From Glycine soja (taxonomy: Eukaryota; Streptophyta; Magnoliopsida; Fabales; Fabaceae), in assembly GCF_004193775.1 (NCBI RefSeq), contig NC_041003.1, forward strand, positions 28,645,735 through 28,709,734: a DNA stretch of 64,000 nt. The letters run 5' to 3'. This document shows positions 55,883 through 64,000 of this stretch, piece by piece (position 1 is the stretch's first letter; the number at the start of each line of letters is the position of its first letter). The notes under the pieces are model-generated. The model was not told where the DNA came from. It did not search any database and worked only from the letters and a program-made list of their open reading frames with translations. The position numbers and the translations under genes were made by a program.

Positions 55883-56365
55883 ATGGCCTCATCTAACTTT
55901 CCATTTCCTGAGGAAAATTCTATCAATAGGTCTCTTATTTTCAGTGATGAGGGTTATCATTATTGGAAAACCCGAATGCAGATCTTTATAGAAGCCATAG
56001 ATTTAAAGATATGGGAAGCCATTGAATTTGATTCCTTTATTCCTACAATGGTAGAGAGAAATGCAACTATAAAAAAAAACTAGAGAAGAATGGAATAATG
56101 ATGAAATAAGAAAGAAGAAGATTCCTCCTTAGCCCCAAAATGCAGAATGCGATCAACTTGGGCACATGAGATTCGATTGTCGTCCTATTTTTAAAAGAAG
56201 AATGGAAAAATCCGACAAGAGAAATTTCAAAGAAAAGAAAGAAAAAAAAAGATACATCACTTTGGAAGATAATGTCATAAATTCTTCAAGTGGTTCAGAG
56301 AATAAAATCATAAGTCTGGGTCTCATGTTGAAAGACTATAAAAACGAAAAAGAGCAAAGTTGATA
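55883..56365 (+). pseudogene. Sirevirus-like gag, two ends joined
   Basis: ATG at 55883. MASSNFPFPEENSINRSLIF then GYHYWKTRMQIFIEAIDLKI and WEAIEFDSF form the N-terminus of Sirevirus Gag. After an A run and a stop at 56081 the sequence jumps to the zinc knuckle CDQLGHMRFDC (near 56149-56182) and the Lys-rich tail KSDKRNFKEKKEKKRYITLE and SGSENKIISLGLM. About 150 residues of the Gag core are deleted. It cannot make a working Gag. Confidence 0.85.
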
Positions 56366-56446
56366 CATTAATAGCAATTTCTCCAAACACATGGCAGAAG
56401 ATGCATCAGAGTTTATTCATATTTCTCCCCAAAATAGTGAATACGA

Positions 56447-57010
56447 ATGGAATCAATTGGACTATCTTGTAAGCACATTCTGGCTTTGTTGTTTTTTCTA
56501 AAGTTTGGTGAACTCCCCAAATGTCCAGTTTTGGATAGATGGACAAAAAAAGCTAAGGAAGAAATCAAAGGTAGATACGAAAATGGATCTATGAGCTGGG
56601 ACTTCCAAATAGTTGCACGCCATGCACATTTGCATTTTTTTATTCAGGGAAGTTGCTCAGCTTACTCTTGTTGATGCAGATGACTATAACGTAGTTGTGA
56701 ATGTGCTAAGTGGAGAATTGTTCAGACTAAAGGCCAAGCATGGTAACAGTGAGCCCCAAGATATTCCAGCTTCAGAACTAGCAAATAAAAGAATTCTTGA
56801 TCCTCCTATCATTCGAACCAAGGGAAGTAGCCGAACAAGAAACTTTTGCAAAGCGACATCTAAGAGAGAGCACCAGTGTACAAGATGATGTTGTGGTAGT
56901 GGTCATAATAAGCAATCTTGCACTTTTGCTACATCAAATTATGGACAGGATACACAAGTTGATCTTCCTCAACCAAATGTTGAAATGGTAAATTTAAATT
57001 ATCCGTAATG
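56447..57010 (+). pseudogene. FAR1-RELATED (FRS)-like C-terminal fragment
   Basis: Reads MESIGLSCKHILALLFFLKF, the SWIM zinc-finger end (C-x-H in SCKHI), then GELPKCPVLDRWTKKAKEEI and KGRYENGSMSWD. After a one-base shift near 56640 it continues REVAQLTLVDADDYNVVVNV, LSGELFRLKAKHGNSEPQD, ANKRILDPPIIRTKGSSRTR and a basic cysteine-containing tail, with a TGA at 56886-56888. This is the C-terminus of FRS/FHY3-type proteins, which derive from MULE transposases. The N-terminal DNA-binding and transposase domains are missing. It could be a host FRS fragment or a MULE remnant. Confidence 0.82.
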
Positions 57011-58769
57011 TTACATAGACTGAACAAAGTTTGTTTCCATTTTAGACTTCTAATTTTGAAGTTCCTTCTGTGAATCGTGGTTACATATTCAAGACTTTGA
57101 TGATTAAATTTATTTCTTGTAACCTGTGATGATTAGGACATGTGGATAGGGTCTACAAGTGCTGCAAAAGAAATAAACATTGAAGCAACATCACTCTCAT
57201 AATGAGATGGATGCCTTGAATAGGCGTAGTCACTTTTGTTTGCCTTGTATTGCATGTGACTTTGAGGTGTATGGTTTATTCTATTTTGGACTCAATATTG
57301 AAGCAATGTTTTTTGTTATGGTTATTTTTAGGGAAATATTTGGTGTAAGTGGTTCTAATATACTACCTCTATTCCTATTTATAAAACTCAATTATCTAAT
57401 TCATCGGAATTAAAAAAAGTGGTTAATTTAGTTCATATCAATAGATATGTCCAAAATATATATTTTTTTGGTTAAAATAAGTTTTTCATCTCTGTGAAAT
57501 TTCCAGAGTCCGGATTTAGTTCCTACAAATTTATCATTTGTTTTTTATCCTTGTAAAATTATAATGTGCTACTCTTTTGCTTAAGGGTTGGGTGATTCCA
57601 AACCTATATGAACCTATGTGATTTTTTTCAACGAGTTGAGTGACCGTGCATCATGATGCATGGGAGACACCTTTTTTGTTGTGGTTATGAATATATAAAA
57701 AATATTTTTAAATATTATTACGAAACTTTAAGAAATTATATTGTTAATTATTTATGTAAGGTAAGGTTTACTATTTATATCAACAAAAATTACTAATAGA
57801 TATCAGTGTATAAAAAATATAAATTACCTCAAGTAAAATAAAATTTTAAGTGATTTCATAATTGAAAAGTTAATAAAGAAGTATAAAAACTAAATTTACT
57901 TAAAAATTGATTTTAGACATTGACTTGACTTGTACTTGCATTCTATGTCATTTAACTAACTTTAAGCTAACTATTTTTAGATATTAATGCATTAAACAAT
58001 ATGGATTGAGTCTTATATAAAGAAATAATTAACTTTAAAAACGCGAGTTTTATAAATAGGAATAGAAATAATAATAAATATTTTCAAATATTTTTAATTT
58101 CTGTATGATTAACTTTTCAAATATTCTCTAGTTGAGAAACTATTGTGCTTCATTAATTATCTGAACTTTAAAATTCATTTAACAAATAATTAAATTCTAA
58201 TAAATTCGATTTGTATTTTCCTAACAAGCTTTATTTTAGGAAATACAAATTATATTTTTTATATGTGGTCTCAAAAGATTTATTAAAGTGAGTTTTATAA
58301 AAAAAATGAAAATTCAATTTCATTTCAAGGTTGGATAAGGATCAGAATAAGGTAAATAATAAATGCATCATCTCATATTTGTCTAGGATAATGACGTTAA
58401 ATAAAGAACTATTTATTTTTATGAGCTATTAGAAGGTTCTTATTTATATAAAACTATTTATATGAACTGCCAAGGTTTTTATTTTTATTTTTTGAAGTTG
58501 CCAAGGTTTTTTTATTTATTAATTGCAAATTGAAAACTTAAAGAAATATTTTTTCTTCTTCTAGAAGGTAGTCATGAGGTAGCACAAGAAGATAACATAA
58601 CACAAAATAGATCTACATTGGTCTAGACTTACGAAATCCAATCGAGCTGCACTCAAACAAACATCCAATCCAGGATATACTTTTAGAGGTTTTCCTAAAA
58701 ACACACAATTACATGTCCAAAACACATGCACAATAAAAAACATAAATCCCTATAAGGGTCCAACTTTGA
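57011..58769. other. AT-rich spacer, no gene seen
   Basis: No conserved coding block in either strand. Confidence 0.6.
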
Positions 58770-60640
58770 CTTCATTTATCCGGTAGTGGTCATTGCACTC
58801 CAACGTGCTTGGGTTTTGGCCAGAAGTGACACCTTGTTCTCATTATGCCCTCCCATTAAGATCTGTATTGCTATGTTCATGCGAACAAGTCGATGATTCA
58901 ACTTCATTCCATAATATGCATGTGTACATGTTAAATTTTGTAAGCAACACATACCTTTAACACTTAATATATCTATTTAATTTTTTATCTGTTAAAGAAA
59001 ATTTTTCTAGCTGAATACTCACCATGCCAATCAGGTTTGTTACAAACGCGTGTTTCATATTCATCCAGTTAAGAACCCACAATCTAGAATATCACTGTCA
59101 CATACCAAGAATTAGTACACTATGTGTTGAAAAATAACTAAATAGCATGATCTCCATAGTCTTATGATGTACCTATTTCCACAATTAGGAATACTACGGG
59201 GTTCTTTGGTGTCCCACATTCCTATTGGTAGACAAAATTTTGGAGTCACTTCAAGCAGGAATATATGGACCATCATGGAGTCCAACGCCTCACACTGCAA
59301 GCCAAAAAGGATGAATGTCTTTAAAAGTAGGATCCAAATAGTAATGTTAATATGAAATTGTTATAGGAAATTGGTGTGTTTTGGCTTACAACTTTCGTCA
59401 TGCTTTCCCTTCTTGATACAGATACATCCTCAGTTAAAAACGAATTCAAGTGGTACACTTTTTTTGTTTGCATACATAAGACCATCAAGAAAAAGTGATT
59501 GCCTGTATCTTGCATTGGAACATAGACCTGCATAATTTGATGTAATATTATACACAGACTATGAAACAAATAATTGCCACTGAATTATAAGATTGTTGTT
59601 ATGAACCTACATGAGTTAGATGGTGAATTGGTGATACACAGGCATCCACTGTTTAGCTTATGTCTCATATAGATACTGAAACTCCTTCCATGCAACAAAT
59701 CCCACTAAATAAAAATACCATCAGAGAAATGATTAAAAAATAAAATTATTAAAATTAATTATATGCAATGTGAATTCAAGTTGAACGTACTGCAAAATAT
59801 GGAGTCAAGCACCATATGGTTTTTACACTTTTCATTGATTGTGACCAACTAATCTTGAGAGCCATCATATGGATAATATATTCAAGCAAATACTATCAGT
59901 ACAAGGAAAATAAAATTTCTTAATGACCAACATAAAATAAAAAATAACAGAATAATATGGAAAACAAAATGTTGCATCAATAATCCTATTTGGCACGAGG
60001 AGGTTCAACTCTTCCCTTGTGGCAATATTTTTCCCCACTATCAGTTTTCCCTGCTGATAAACAAACAATAAAATTGAACCTTCATAATTATGTAACAAGG
60101 TTGTTGAGCAGTTTAACTTAGGGTATGCATGACCTACTCTGGTGGTTTAAGGACATTGAAAATGTAAGCACACACTTGAACCTGGTCCAAGGTAAGTCTC
60201 ATGTCTAATGTTGGGTTAAAGATACACATTGCACACTGCACGTGCAAAAAAAATGCTTACGTTACTATTAAATTTTTAGCCTTAAGGAGATAAGTTTATT
60301 TTAAATAGACATAATGAACCATACGCAAGGAATATCTTGAGGCTCCTCATAAGATGAAATTGCCACGGTGGATTCCTTCCGTTTTCCCTTATATGTATCA
60401 GTTGCTGGTGACTTCCTTCTTGATGGTGTTTTTCGTTAAAGCCCTAATTCAGGGGAAGACCTTTTTCTTGACCACTTCTTGATGCGCTGGTAGGAGTAGT
60501 TGGTTTCGTTTTGCCAGCGGGGGGTGTATTTGTTGGTGTACTACTTTTGTAATTTGCATTTTCCTGTGGATTAGAAGATCCTTTGGCATTTGCATTTTTT
60601 GCAGTACTCCTAGGTGATAAGTCATTAAATGATAGTTTCT
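58770..60640 (-). pseudogene. Ulp1-like C48 cysteine peptidase gene, multi-exon, decayed
   Basis: Minus strand, about eight exon-like blocks with GT/AG edges. First a Ser/Thr/Lys/Pro-rich stretch (60640-60420), then MCIFNPTLDMRLTLDQVQVC (60232-60135), GKLIVGKNIATREELNLLVP (about 60056-59955), SWSQSMKSVKTIWCLTPYFA (59850-59792), VGFVAWKEFQYLYET-stop (59705-59620), and VYVPMQDTGNHFFLMVLCMQ with TKKVYHLNSF (59530-59390), which carries the catalytic-type His. After LPIGMWDTKEPRSIPNCGN comes VLNWMNMKHAFVTNLIGM (59095-59022), then RLVRMNIAIQILMGGHNENK near 58860. This matches the Ulp1 C-terminal domain proteins common in legume genomes, many carried by MULEs or CACTAs. Stops and frame changes break it; an obvious catalytic Cys is not seen. 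Confidence 0.65.
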
Positions 60641-60806
60641 ATCTCAAGTGTGAAGTAGTTTCATCATTTGCAGTGCCTTGAGCATGTGTCTACACATTGT
60701 CATAACCAAACAAACAAGTTGCAATGGTTTAGAAAAAACAAAAATCTGTAAATAGTTGACCGTTGTGGATTCTTTGGTCTCGTGTTCAACTATTTTAGGC
60801 ATGTTA

Positions 60807-61040
60807 TGTTGGAAGAAGAAGAAGATTTTATTTCATTTGGCACACAAAAATACAAGAGTATGATCCCCTATTTATATTAAAATAGAGTGATCACTCACAT
60901 AATTTGTTTATTCAAGAATACTAAATGCTCACATAATTACTTATTCAAGACTTTGTAACTCACAACCTTACAACTTTCATCTTCCACAATTTAAGGCTCA
61001 TAAAACTTGTTATTATTATTTTTCTAATTAATATCTAACA
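60807..61040 (-). repeat. Copia 3 3' LTR
   Basis: Minus strand TGTTAGATATTAATTAG at 61040 to CTTCTTCCAACA at about 60807. A TATA box TATAAATAGGGG lies at 60876-60865. The outer boundary is inferred from the CA end, since the other LTR is outside. Confidence 0.8.
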
Positions 61041-63350
61041 TCCTCCCTTAATTGGAAAATTCTTCTGCACACCAAGTCTTGCTCGCAATCTTCGAAAATC
61101 TTCAAATTTGAGAGGCTTGGTGAAAATATCCGCAACTTGATCTTGAGTTTTCACATGAGTCAATTCTATTTCTTTCTTGGTAATGCACTCTCTAATGAAA
61201 TGATACCTTGTATCTATATGCTTACTTCGTTCATGGAACACCGGATTCTTGACAAGCTCTTGTGCAGATCTATTATCAACATAGATCTTTGTGCTTTCCT
61301 TTTGCAACAACTGAAGTTCCTCCAACAATCTTCTTAGCCAAATGGCATGACATGTGCAAGAAGTTGCAGCTACATACTCGGCTTCACAAGTAGAAAGTGT
61401 TACAATGCCTTGCTTCTTAGAACTCCATGTAAAAACACAATCACCCATAAAAAATACAAATCTGGTAGTACTTTTTCTATCATCAACATCTCCGGCAAAA
61501 TCACTATCACAAAATCCCACAAGCTTATAGTTATTGGAGGGAGAATAAAACAATCCAAAATCAATTGTACCTTTCAAGTAACGAAGAATTCTTTTTGCGG
61601 CTTTTAGATGAGGAGAGGTAGGAGCCTCCATAAAGCGACACACAACTCCCACCGCATATAGAATATCGGGCCTTGTATTGGTTAGATACCTTAAACTCCC
61701 CACAAGACTCTTGAAGATCGTGGAGTCTACCTTCTCTCCTTCATCAAACTTTGATAACTTCAAGCCACTTTCCATAGGTGTGTTCACGGGATTGCAATCA
61801 AGCATATTAAATTTCTTCAACACTTCTTTTGTGTACCTTTCTTGTGAGACAAAGATACCATTCTCCGTTTGCTTCACTTCCATTCCCAAGTAATATGACA
61901 TGAGTCCCATATCTGTCATATCAAATTCATGAGACATGGACTCCTTGAAGTCTTCAAACAAATTTGGGTTATTGCCGGTAAAGATAAGGTCATCCACATA
62001 AAGACAAATAAATAAGACATCACCATTATTAAAAGTTTTAACATAAAGAGCATACTCATTTTGACAACGAACAAACCCATTGTCTTGGAAGTACTTGTCA
62101 ATGCGAGTATTCCATGCCCTCGGTGCTTGCTTTAGACCATACAACGCCTTGTTCAATTTCAAGACTTTTCCTTCTTGACCTTCGATGACAAAACTCATTG
62201 GTTGTTCAACATAGACATCTTCTTCAAGATAGCCATTTAGAAATGCCGATTTTACATCAAGCTGAAAAATTCTCCACTTCATTTGAGCTGCCAAGGAAAT
62301 AAGAAGACGAATGGTTTCCATGCGGGCAACCGGTGCAAACACTTCATCATAATCAACTCCATATTGTTGCTTATAACCTTTAGCTACAAGTCTTGCTTTG
62401 TGTCTCTCAACCTCTCCTTTTGCATTCTTCTTGATTTTGAACACCCATTTGACTCCAATTGCTTCATGACCTTTGGGAAGGCTTGATAACTCCCAAGTGT
62501 TGTTCTTCTCAATGGCTTTGATTTCTTCTTCCATGGCTTGTCTCCACCTTTTGTCTTTCATTGCTTCATCAAAGTTTAAGGGTTCACTGTCAACAAAAAG
62601 ACAAAACAAATCATTTATAACTTCAGTTTCATCATATAATTCTTGAATATTTCTCATTCTTCTTGGCCTTTCACTTGAACTCCCTTCGGAAGATGATGAG
62701 GCTTCATTGGTTGAAGGAGTTGGTGAAAGTGCTGGAATTGAATCATTTGGAGTCAAGGCTTCTTCATCTATTTCTTCAAAGTACGGGAAAAAATCATAAG
62801 TGTCTTCTTTCTCCTCCCAATTCCATGTGCCTTCTTCATAGAACTCGACATCTCGGCTCACAATTGTCTTTCCATTGTTTGGATTGTACAATTTGTAGCC
62901 TTTTGAGCTTGCATCATAGCCAATGAACACATGTTTCTCACTCCGATCATCAAGCTTGAATCTTCCTTGGTCGGGTACATGAGCATATGCAATGCTCCCA
63001 AATACTCTCAAGTGATCAACTCTTGGCTTCACTCCACTCCATGCTTCTTGTGGTGTTTGATCTTTGACATTCTTTGTTGGGGAGCGATTGGACAAATAAA
63101 CGGCACATGCAACAACTTCGGCCCAAAATTCCTTTGGCATATTTTTAGCCTTCAACATACATATAGTCATATTAAGAATAGTTCTATTTTTTCTCTCCGC
63201 TACCCCATTTTCTTGTGGAGATCTAGGAACCGTTAGAGGGCGACGAATCCCATATTTTTCACAAAATTCATTAAATTCTTTTGATGTGAATTCGCCACCT
63301 CTATCGGATCTTAGAGCTTTGATTACATAACCACTCTCCTTTTTCCACAA
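61035..63350 (-). CDS. Copia 3 pol: integrase, reverse transcriptase, RNase H
   Basis: 771 open codons from 63350; the stop TAG lies inside the LTR start. Integrase: SDRGGEFTSKEFNEFCEKYG with the second catalytic Asp, and SPQENGVAERKNRTI with the Glu. Reverse transcriptase: KWVFKIKKNAKGEVERHKAR, ARMETIRLLISLAAQMKW, FQLDVKSAFLNGYLEEDVYV, LKQAPRAWNTRI, FICLYVDDLIFTGN with the YVDD site. RNase H: FCDSDFAGDVDDRKSTTR, STCEAEYVAATS, DNRSAQELVKNPVFHERSKH. All catalytic residues I can check are present. The first residues overlap the upstream frame, which a one-base change near 63345 puts out of register; the ATG at 63350 is not the natural start. Confidence 0.92.
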   Translation of the reverse strand: MWKKESGYVIKALRSDRGGEFTSKEFNEFCEKYGIRRPLTVPRSPQENGVAERKNRTILNMTICMLKAKNMPKEFWAEVVACAVYLSNRSPTKNVKDQTPQEAWSGVKPRVDHLRVFGSIAYAHVPDQGRFKLDDRSEKHVFIGYDASSKGYKLYNPNNGKTIVSRDVEFYEEGTWNWEEKEDTYDFFPYFEEIDEEALTPNDSIPALSPTPSTNEASSSSEGSSSERPRRMRNIQELYDETEVINDLFCLFVDSEPLNFDEAMKDKRWRQAMEEEIKAIEKNNTWELSSLPKGHEAIGVKWVFKIKKNAKGEVERHKARLVAKGYKQQYGVDYDEVFAPVARMETIRLLISLAAQMKWRIFQLDVKSAFLNGYLEEDVYVEQPMSFVIEGQEGKVLKLNKALYGLKQAPRAWNTRIDKYFQDNGFVRCQNEYALYVKTFNNGDVLFICLYVDDLIFTGNNPNLFEDFKESMSHEFDMTDMGLMSYYLGMEVKQTENGIFVSQERYTKEVLKKFNMLDCNPVNTPMESGLKLSKFDEGEKVDSTIFKSLVGSLRYLTNTRPDILYAVGVVCRFMEAPTSPHLKAAKRILRYLKGTIDFGLFYSPSNNYKLVGFCDSDFAGDVDDRKSTTRFVFFMGDCVFTWSSKKQGIVTLSTCEAEYVAATSCTCHAIWLRRLLEELQLLQKESTKIYVDNRSAQELVKNPVFHERSKHIDTRYHFIRECITKKEIELTHVKTQDQVADIFTKPLKFEDFRRLRARLGVQKNFPIKGGC

Positions 63351-64000
63351 GAGCTTTAAAATTTTTAAAAGCTACAAATGCCTCAGATTTTTGCTTTAGA
63401 AAATAAACCCAAGTTTTTCTACTATAATCATCAATAAAAAGCAAGAAATATTTATTGTTACCACATGAAGGAGGATTGATTGGGCCACACACATCGGTGT
63501 AAACAAGTTGGAGAGGCTCCTTTGCTCTTGAATTAGCTTCTTTTGGAAAACTCCTTCTTGCATGCTTTCCAAGGAGACATGCATCACACAATTGATTAGG
63601 ATGGTTGATTTGAGGCATCCCTTTCACCATCTTCTCCTCTCCTAAGGATTTTAGTGCTCCAAAATTCAAGTGCCCAAATCTCATATGCCAACACCATGAT
63701 TCATCTTTTATGCTAGCCTTCAAACATTTTGCTTCATTGGTTTTAATGTTCAAAGTGAACATTCTATTTCTTGACATAAACACCTTGGCAATCAAATTAG
63801 AATTTTTATCTCGAAGCCATAAACAACAATCTTTCATATGAATTTCATACCCCTTTTCAACAAGTTGTCCCAAACTCAAAATATTGCTTTTTAGTTTAGG
63901 AACATAGTAAACATCCGTGATTAATTTGTGAGCACCATCTTTTAAAGAAATTAAAATGGTACCTTTTCCTTGGATTTGCACCTTGGAAGAATCTCCAATA
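63301..64000 (-). pseudogene. Copia 3 pol, protease end, gag-pre-integrase and integrase start (partial)
   Basis: Open from the window edge to a stop at 63301. VYYVPKLKSNILSLGQLVEK follows the protease. The gag-pre-integrase block WHMRFGHLNFGALKSLGEEK and CDACLLGKHARRSF forms the HHCC zinc site. The integrase begins VYTDVCGPINPP (first catalytic Asp) and YFLLFIDDYSRKTWVYFLKQ. It ends FKALVEKGEW, where an extra base near 63345 shifts it out of the frame used by 61035-63350. Without that base the two would form one polyprotein. Confidence 0.88.

Larger units (their letters stand above)
54889..56365 (+). mobile_element. Truncated Sirevirus-like Copia element
   Basis: A 5' LTR (54889 to about 55830), a primer-binding-site-like stretch (55831-55850) and the two ends of gag. 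Everything from the Gag core onwards, except the zinc knuckle region, is lost, and there is no 3' LTR. The closest sequences I recall are the SIRE1/Maximus group of legume Copia elements. Confidence 0.8.
60807..64000 (-). mobile_element. Copia retrotransposon 3 (Tork-like), 3' half
   Basis: On the minus strand: gag-pre-integrase, integrase, reverse transcriptase, RNase H, polypurine tract (AATTAAGGGAGGA) and a 234 bp 3' LTR (61040-60807). The 5' part leaves the window at 64000. Only one frame break is seen in about 2.9 kb of pol, so this is the youngest Copia here. It entered beside the Ulp1-like pseudogene. Confidence 0.92.

Overview
This window is plant nuclear DNA and looks like repeat-rich, probably pericentromeric, chromatin of a legume, most likely soybean or a close Glycine relative. 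The reasons are the plant LTR retrotransposons, CACTA and MULE transposons, spliceosomal introns in broken gene copies, very AT-rich spacers, and LTRs carrying the palindrome CTGGTAATCGATTACCAG, which I know as abundant in soybean repeats. I see no intact host gene, no tRNA or rRNA gene and no CRISPR array. Almost everything is transposon or a fragment of a host gene.

Layout, left to right. 1-1574: end of a MULE on the minus strand with the N-terminal part of a FAR1-type transposase, inserted in an aconitase pseudogene (1575-2290). 2440-7480: a decayed CACTA (En/Spm) element on the minus strand, with a TNP2-like transposase lacking its core and an ORF1 ending in a Ulp1-like protease domain. 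9330-9640: a Copia scrap. 9949-18898: an MLH1 pseudogene split by a Tork/TNT1-like Copia element (12149-18726, TSD TCTTT), whose 3' LTR is itself interrupted by a solo LTR (16704-18361). 19352-19675: a NETWORKED1-like fragment.

20514-28450: a CACTA-like element that seems to carry fragments of a VAMP72 R-SNARE gene, the LHCB5/CP26 antenna gene with promoter-like sequence, and an unassigned gene. A small CACTA-derived element is nested in it. 28777-34191: a non-autonomous Ty3/gypsy element with one long in-frame-deleted ORF and a second LTR in inverted orientation. 36267-42447: a Copia element lacking most of its reverse transcriptase, interrupted by a 2.67 kb solo LTR (TSD ACAAG).

43177-46464: a CACTA-type element (TSD ACT) carrying two exons of a Raf-like protein kinase plus a retrotransposon LTR fragment, which holds a further solo LTR (TSD ATATC). 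47981-54888: a second autonomous-type CACTA with a decayed TNP2 transposase, cut by a truncated Sirevirus-like Copia (54889-56365). 56447-57010: C-terminal fragment of a FAR1-RELATED-like gene. 58770-60640: decayed multi-exon Ulp1-like peptidase gene. 60807-64000: 3' half of a fairly young Copia element on the minus strand, running off the window.

The strongest theme is gene-fragment capture by CACTA-type elements. Three separate elements have host-gene exons with introns retained, inside or directly beside them. This resembles the soybean Tgm-Express1 type, but with different genes. The second theme is nested insertion, which gives a relative order of events at several points.
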